A DNA stretch of 8,747 bases, taken from assembly GCA_039029935.1 (NCBI GenBank), contig JBCCFC010000535.1:1-8747 (forward strand). The letters run 5' to 3'. Of the stretch, positions 6,401 through 8,747 are shown piece by piece. Position 1 is the first letter of the stretch. Each line of letters opens with the position of its first letter. The notes under the pieces are model-generated. The model saw only the letters and a list, made by a program, of their open reading frames with translations. It did not search any database and had not been told where the DNA came from. This stretch comes from G039029935 sp039029935 (GTDB taxonomy: Bacteria; Chloroflexota; Anaerolineae; Caldilineales; Caldilineaceae). The position numbers and the translations under genes were made by a program.

Positions 6401-6434
6401 TAATCAACGAACGGATTTCAGAGGCAGGTGTAGA

Positions 6435-7457
6435 TTGAGCGACGACATTCTAAATGTACAGGACCTAAAAACCTATTTTTTCACCGAGGAAGGTGTCCTC
6501 AAGGCCCTTGATGGTGTGAGCTTTCGCATTGGCAAGCAGGAGACGCTTGGTGTGATTGGCGAGAGTGGCTGCGGGAAGAGCGTGACAGCGCAATCCATTC
6601 TGCGCATTGTGCCATCACCGGGGCAGACCGTTGGGGGCGAAGCTCATCTCTATACGGGTGACACAGCCAATGGCGGCTCACTTATAGACCTGCTACAGAT
6701 GGATCCAAAGGGTGAACCGATTCGAGCCATTCGCGGGCAGGAAATTTCCATGATTTTTCAAGAGCCGATGACGAGCCTGTCACCCGTCCACACAGTGGGC
6801 AACCAGATTGAAGAGGCTGTCCTGATGCATAAGACCAAAGATGAGTCGGTTGCACAGGAGATTGCCATAGACATGCTCAACCGCGTCGGTATTCCCAATC
6901 CAATTGAACGCGCCAAAGCCTACCCCTTCCAGCTTTCGGGTGGGATGCGCCAACGGGTGATGATTGCGATGGCTCTTTCCTGCAATCCCAAGCTACTCTT
7001 TGCGGATGAGCCGACCACGGCGCTTGACGTGACAGTGCAGGCGCAGATACTGGAGTTGATGAAGGAATTGCAGGCACAGCTTGGCATGTCGATCATGTTT
7101 ATCACGCACGATCTAGGCGTTATTGCCGAGATTGCCGACCGCGTGGTCGTGATGTATTTGGGGCGTGTGGTGGAGTCTGCACCCGTGAAAGAACTGTTCC
7201 GCAACCCCTTGCATCCGTATACTGCCAACCTACTCAAATCCATTCCACGTGTTGGCAAGCAGCGTGGGGAGCGATTACAAACCATTCAGGGAACCGTGCC
7301 GATTCCATTGGACTTACCTCGTGTCTGTCCCTTTATGTCACGCTGCGATCAAGCCATGCCCGGTGTCTGTGATCGAGACATTCCGGCATTGGAGATGGTG
7401 GGCGAGCAACATGCGGTGCGCTGTTATTTACACCATAAGAAAGACGAAACTCAATAA
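6435..7457 (+). CDS. ABC transporter ATP-binding protein, OppD/DppD family
   Basis: One of the two ATPases that power the importer; 340 residues, normal for the family. All nucleotide-binding motifs are intact: Walker A GESGCGKS (42-49), Q-loop Gln109 in IFQEPMTSLSP, signature LSGGMRQR (167-174), Walker B LLFADE (187-192) with Glu192, and switch His225. The C-terminal oligopeptide-transporter extension begins at about NPLHPYTANLL (257-267). It carries four cysteines (C298, C304, C312, C330) in the spacing seen in OppD/DppD proteins, some of which have been reported to bind an iron-sulfur cluster. The start is TTG; AGG at 6426-6428 lies 6 bases upstream, and the N-terminus SDDILNVQDLKTYFFTEEG fits the family exactly, so a downstream start is unlikely. 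Only 34 bases separate it from the HNH gene and I see no promoter there, so transcription probably runs through the inserted pair. Confidence 0.95.
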   Translation: MSDDILNVQDLKTYFFTEEGVLKALDGVSFRIGKQETLGVIGESGCGKSVTAQSILRIVPSPGQTVGGEAHLYTGDTANGGSLIDLLQMDPKGEPIRAIRGQEISMIFQEPMTSLSPVHTVGNQIEEAVLMHKTKDESVAQEIAIDMLNRVGIPNPIERAKAYPFQLSGGMRQRVMIAMALSCNPKLLFADEPTTALDVTVQAQILELMKELQAQLGMSIMFITHDLGVIAEIADRVVVMYLGRVVESAPVKELFRNPLHPYTANLLKSIPRVGKQRGERLQTIQGTVPIPLDLPRVCPFMSRCDQAMPGVCDRDIPALEMVGEQHAVRCYLHHKKDETQ

Positions 7458-7467
7458 AAGGGTAAAT

Positions 7468-7569
7468 GGGTAGGTCAGTAGGTCGGTATTCGGTAGGTCA
7501 GTACTCTGGCACCGATGTGCCGAATACCGACCTACTGACCTACTGACCTACTGGCCTACCGAATACCAA
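7468..7569. repeat. Octamer-built long hairpin between the two ATPase genes
   Basis: A perfect 24-bp inverted repeat pairs 7470-7493 with 7520-7543 across a 26-base loop. The right side continues with further octamer units (CTACTGAC, CTACTGGC) and ends in CCTACCGAATACC (7555-7567). That last segment is an exact complement of 7485-7497, so the left arm can pair in a second register. The 19-base core TACCGACCTACTGACCTAC (7525-7543) is identical to 2972-2990 in the first element. There is no T-run, so it is not a classical terminator. It fills most of the 143-base gap between ATPases D and F. Confidence 0.92.
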
Positions 7570-7600
7570 CCTAACACTAATTGAGAGATACAAGAGGTTC

Positions 7601-8614
7601 ATGAATACACCAGAGATTTTGTTTGACGTAAAAGGGTTAAAAAAATATTTCCCGATTGAAAAGGGCTTTCTGCGCCGTGTTGTAGGGCATATCAAGGCGG
7701 TTGATGATGTTGATTTTTATATCAACGAGGGTGAAACATTGGGGCTTGTGGGTGAATCTGGCTGTGGCAAATCGACATTGGGCAAAAGCGTCCTGCGTGG
7801 CATCGAGCCAACCGCTGGTGAGATCAATTTCCGCATCGACGGCGAGTTTGTTGACATCAACGCACTCAACCGCAAGGACCTGCGCGCCATCCGACGACAT
7901 ATGCAGATGATTTTCCAAGACCCCTTCACCAGCTTGGACCCACGAATGACCGTGCTTGAAATTGTGGGGGAGCCGTTGGCCGCACCCAATTTGATGCAAG
8001 GACGCGAGCTCCAAGACCGTGTGGCCTATCTCATGGAAATCGTGGGGCTAGAGGTGAAATATCTCAAACGCTACCCCCATGCCTTTAGCGGTGGGCAACG
8101 GCAGCGGCTGGGGATTGCGCGTGCGCTGGCGACCAACCCCAAACTGATTGTAGCGGATGAGGCGGTGTCGGCCTTGGATGTCTCTGTCCAAGCCCAAATT
8201 CTGAATTTGCTCCAAGACCTACAGGAACAGTTTGGCCTGACCTATCTCTTTGTTTCGCATGATTTGAGTGTGGTTGAACATCTTTGTGACCGTGTGGCTG
8301 TGATGTATGTAGGCAAAATTGTGGAGTTGGCCGAGACAACGGCTCTCTTTAGCGCACCCAAGCATCCCTACACCGAAGCCCTGCTATCGGCTATCCCCAC
8401 GCCTGACCCAGAGATTTCGATGGACCGCATCCTCCTACCCGGTGAAGTCGCCAACCCTGCCGACCCACCCTCTGGCTGCTACTTTCATCCACGCTGTCGC
8501 TATGCCGAGGACATTTGTAAAACGACAGCACCTACGTGGGAAGAGGTTGCACCGGAACATTTTTCGCTTTGTCACTTTGCTAGAGAACTTGAGTTGCGTG
8601 GTGTTGAGTCTTAA
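7601..8614 (+). CDS. ABC transporter ATP-binding protein, OppF/DppF family
   Basis: The second ATPase, 337 residues, expected to dimerise with the product of 6435-7457. Motifs are complete: Walker A GESGCGKS (51-58), Q-loop Gln106 in IFQDPFTSLDPR, signature FSGGQRQRLG (162-171), Walker B KLIVADE (181-187) and switch His220. The short insert between beta strand and helix (FLRRVVGHIKAVDDVDF, 23-39) is the form that separates OppF from OppD. The C-terminal extension starts at about KHPYTEALLSAIPTPDP (254-270) and includes four cysteines (C293, C299, C306, C324) in SGCYFHPRC and onward. ATG start with AAGAGG at 7592-7597, only 3 bases away, which is a little tight. It follows the hairpin repeat and precedes a sulfatase gene by about 60 bases on the same strand. 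Confidence 0.95.
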   Translation: MNTPEILFDVKGLKKYFPIEKGFLRRVVGHIKAVDDVDFYINEGETLGLVGESGCGKSTLGKSVLRGIEPTAGEINFRIDGEFVDINALNRKDLRAIRRHMQMIFQDPFTSLDPRMTVLEIVGEPLAAPNLMQGRELQDRVAYLMEIVGLEVKYLKRYPHAFSGGQRQRLGIARALATNPKLIVADEAVSALDVSVQAQILNLLQDLQEQFGLTYLFVSHDLSVVEHLCDRVAVMYVGKIVELAETTALFSAPKHPYTEALLSAIPTPDPEISMDRILLPGEVANPADPPSGCYFHPRCRYAEDICKTTAPTWEEVAPEHFSLCHFARELELRGVES

Positions 8615-8661
8615 CAATGGCACAAGGTTTGCAGGAGGATATGGGTCACTATGACAATCCA

Positions 8662-8666
8662 AAGGA
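8662..8666 (+). promoter_or_regulatory. Ribosome binding site that selects the sulfatase start
   Basis: AAGGA at 8662-8666 stands 7 bases before ATG at 8674. Two in-frame upstream ATGs compete: 8641 is only 2 bases after AGGAGG (8633-8638), and 8617 has no site at all. The strong AGGAGG could instead serve an 8-codon reading frame (ATG 8651, TGA 8675-8677) that overlaps the 8674 start as ATGA; this may be chance. Confidence 0.45.
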
Positions 8667-8673
8667 AGTCTTC

Positions 8674-8747
8674 ATGATATACAGCGGCGAAATTAAGAGA
8701 ACCAACAAACTGAATATCCTTGTCTTCCTTACCGACGATCACGGGAG
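8674..8747 (+). CDS. Sulfatase, N-terminal fragment (runs off right edge)
   Basis: Only 24 residues from the preferred ATG are in the window, but they include NILVFLTDDHG (14-24). This is the first signature of the sulfatase/arylsulfatase family, where the paired aspartates (Asp21, Asp22) help hold the active-site calcium. In known members this motif lies within the first 10-20 residues, which favours the start at 8674 over the in-frame ATGs at 8641 and 8617. The catalytic CxPxR motif would fall beyond the edge and could not be checked. No membrane or export signal is visible before the motif, so the enzyme may be cytoplasmic and act on substrate after import. It lies on the same strand as the transporter with no terminator between them, so it is probably the last or a later gene of the operon. 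A phosphonate monoester hydrolase or related alkaline-phosphatase-superfamily enzyme would look the same in so short a piece. Confidence 0.75.
   Translation, partial: MIYSGEIKRTNKLNILVFLTDDHG

Noticed and set aside
5343..6433. Target-site duplication flanking the HNH insert
   Set aside because: Sequences after the permease C stop and before ATPase D show only a loose likeness (GCCAGTG against GGCAGGTG), not enough to call a duplication, and no terminal inverted repeats are visible.
7468..7569. CRISPR array, because of short repeating units
   Set aside because: The units are 8 bases, contiguous, degenerate and palindromically arranged; there are no spacers and no cas genes.
8651..8677. An 8-codon leader peptide before the sulfatase
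   Set aside because: It has an AGGAGG 12 bases upstream and an ATGA overlap with the sulfatase start, but its length and ordinary content make chance likely; not listed as a gene.

Overview
The window carries a nearly complete ABC importer operon of the peptide/nickel/opine type (Opp/Dpp architecture), all on the + strand. The order is a substrate-binding lipoprotein (853-2907), permease B (3026-4018), permease C (4179-5345), a two-gene insert (5545-6400), ATPase D (6435-7457) and ATPase F (7601-8614). A sulfatase gene starts at about 8674 and runs off the right edge. On the left, the 5' part of a divergent AAA-type ATPase gene (1-314, minus strand) runs off the window. The 538-base gap between the divergent genes (315-852) holds only promoter-like sequence.

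The host is a bacterium with a membrane-anchored lipoprotein binding protein. The long binding protein with an Ala/Asp/Gly-rich linker, the permease C with a large extra segment after its first membrane helix, the 'GPVRPHEHYC' type ATPase and the dispersed 28-bp hairpin repeats all remind me of Chloroflexota (Anaerolineae/Caldilineae-like). Poribacteria-like lineages are a second possibility. This is an impression from family resemblance, not a demonstrated placement.

Functionally, the lipoprotein should capture a solute outside the membrane, the two permeases form the channel and the two ATPases drive uptake. By family the transporter would be labelled a peptide importer. The sulfatase that follows it and the subfamily traits of the binding protein and permease C make a carbohydrate-type substrate, such as oligosaccharides released from sulfated glycans, a reasonable alternative. 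That is inference.

The most striking aspect is what sits between the genes. Four of the five junctions of this operon carry extra DNA of different kinds: a long hairpin built from octamers (after the binding protein), a 9-bp tandem repeat plus two 28-bp hairpin repeats (between the permeases), a 1.1-kb insert with its own promoter-like region encoding a small helical protein and an HNH nuclease (between permease C and ATPase D), and a second octamer hairpin (between the ATPases). The two octamer hairpins share an exact 19-base core. The HNH pair, with its coupled 8-base overlap and A+T-richer look, is the best candidate for a poorly described transferable module.
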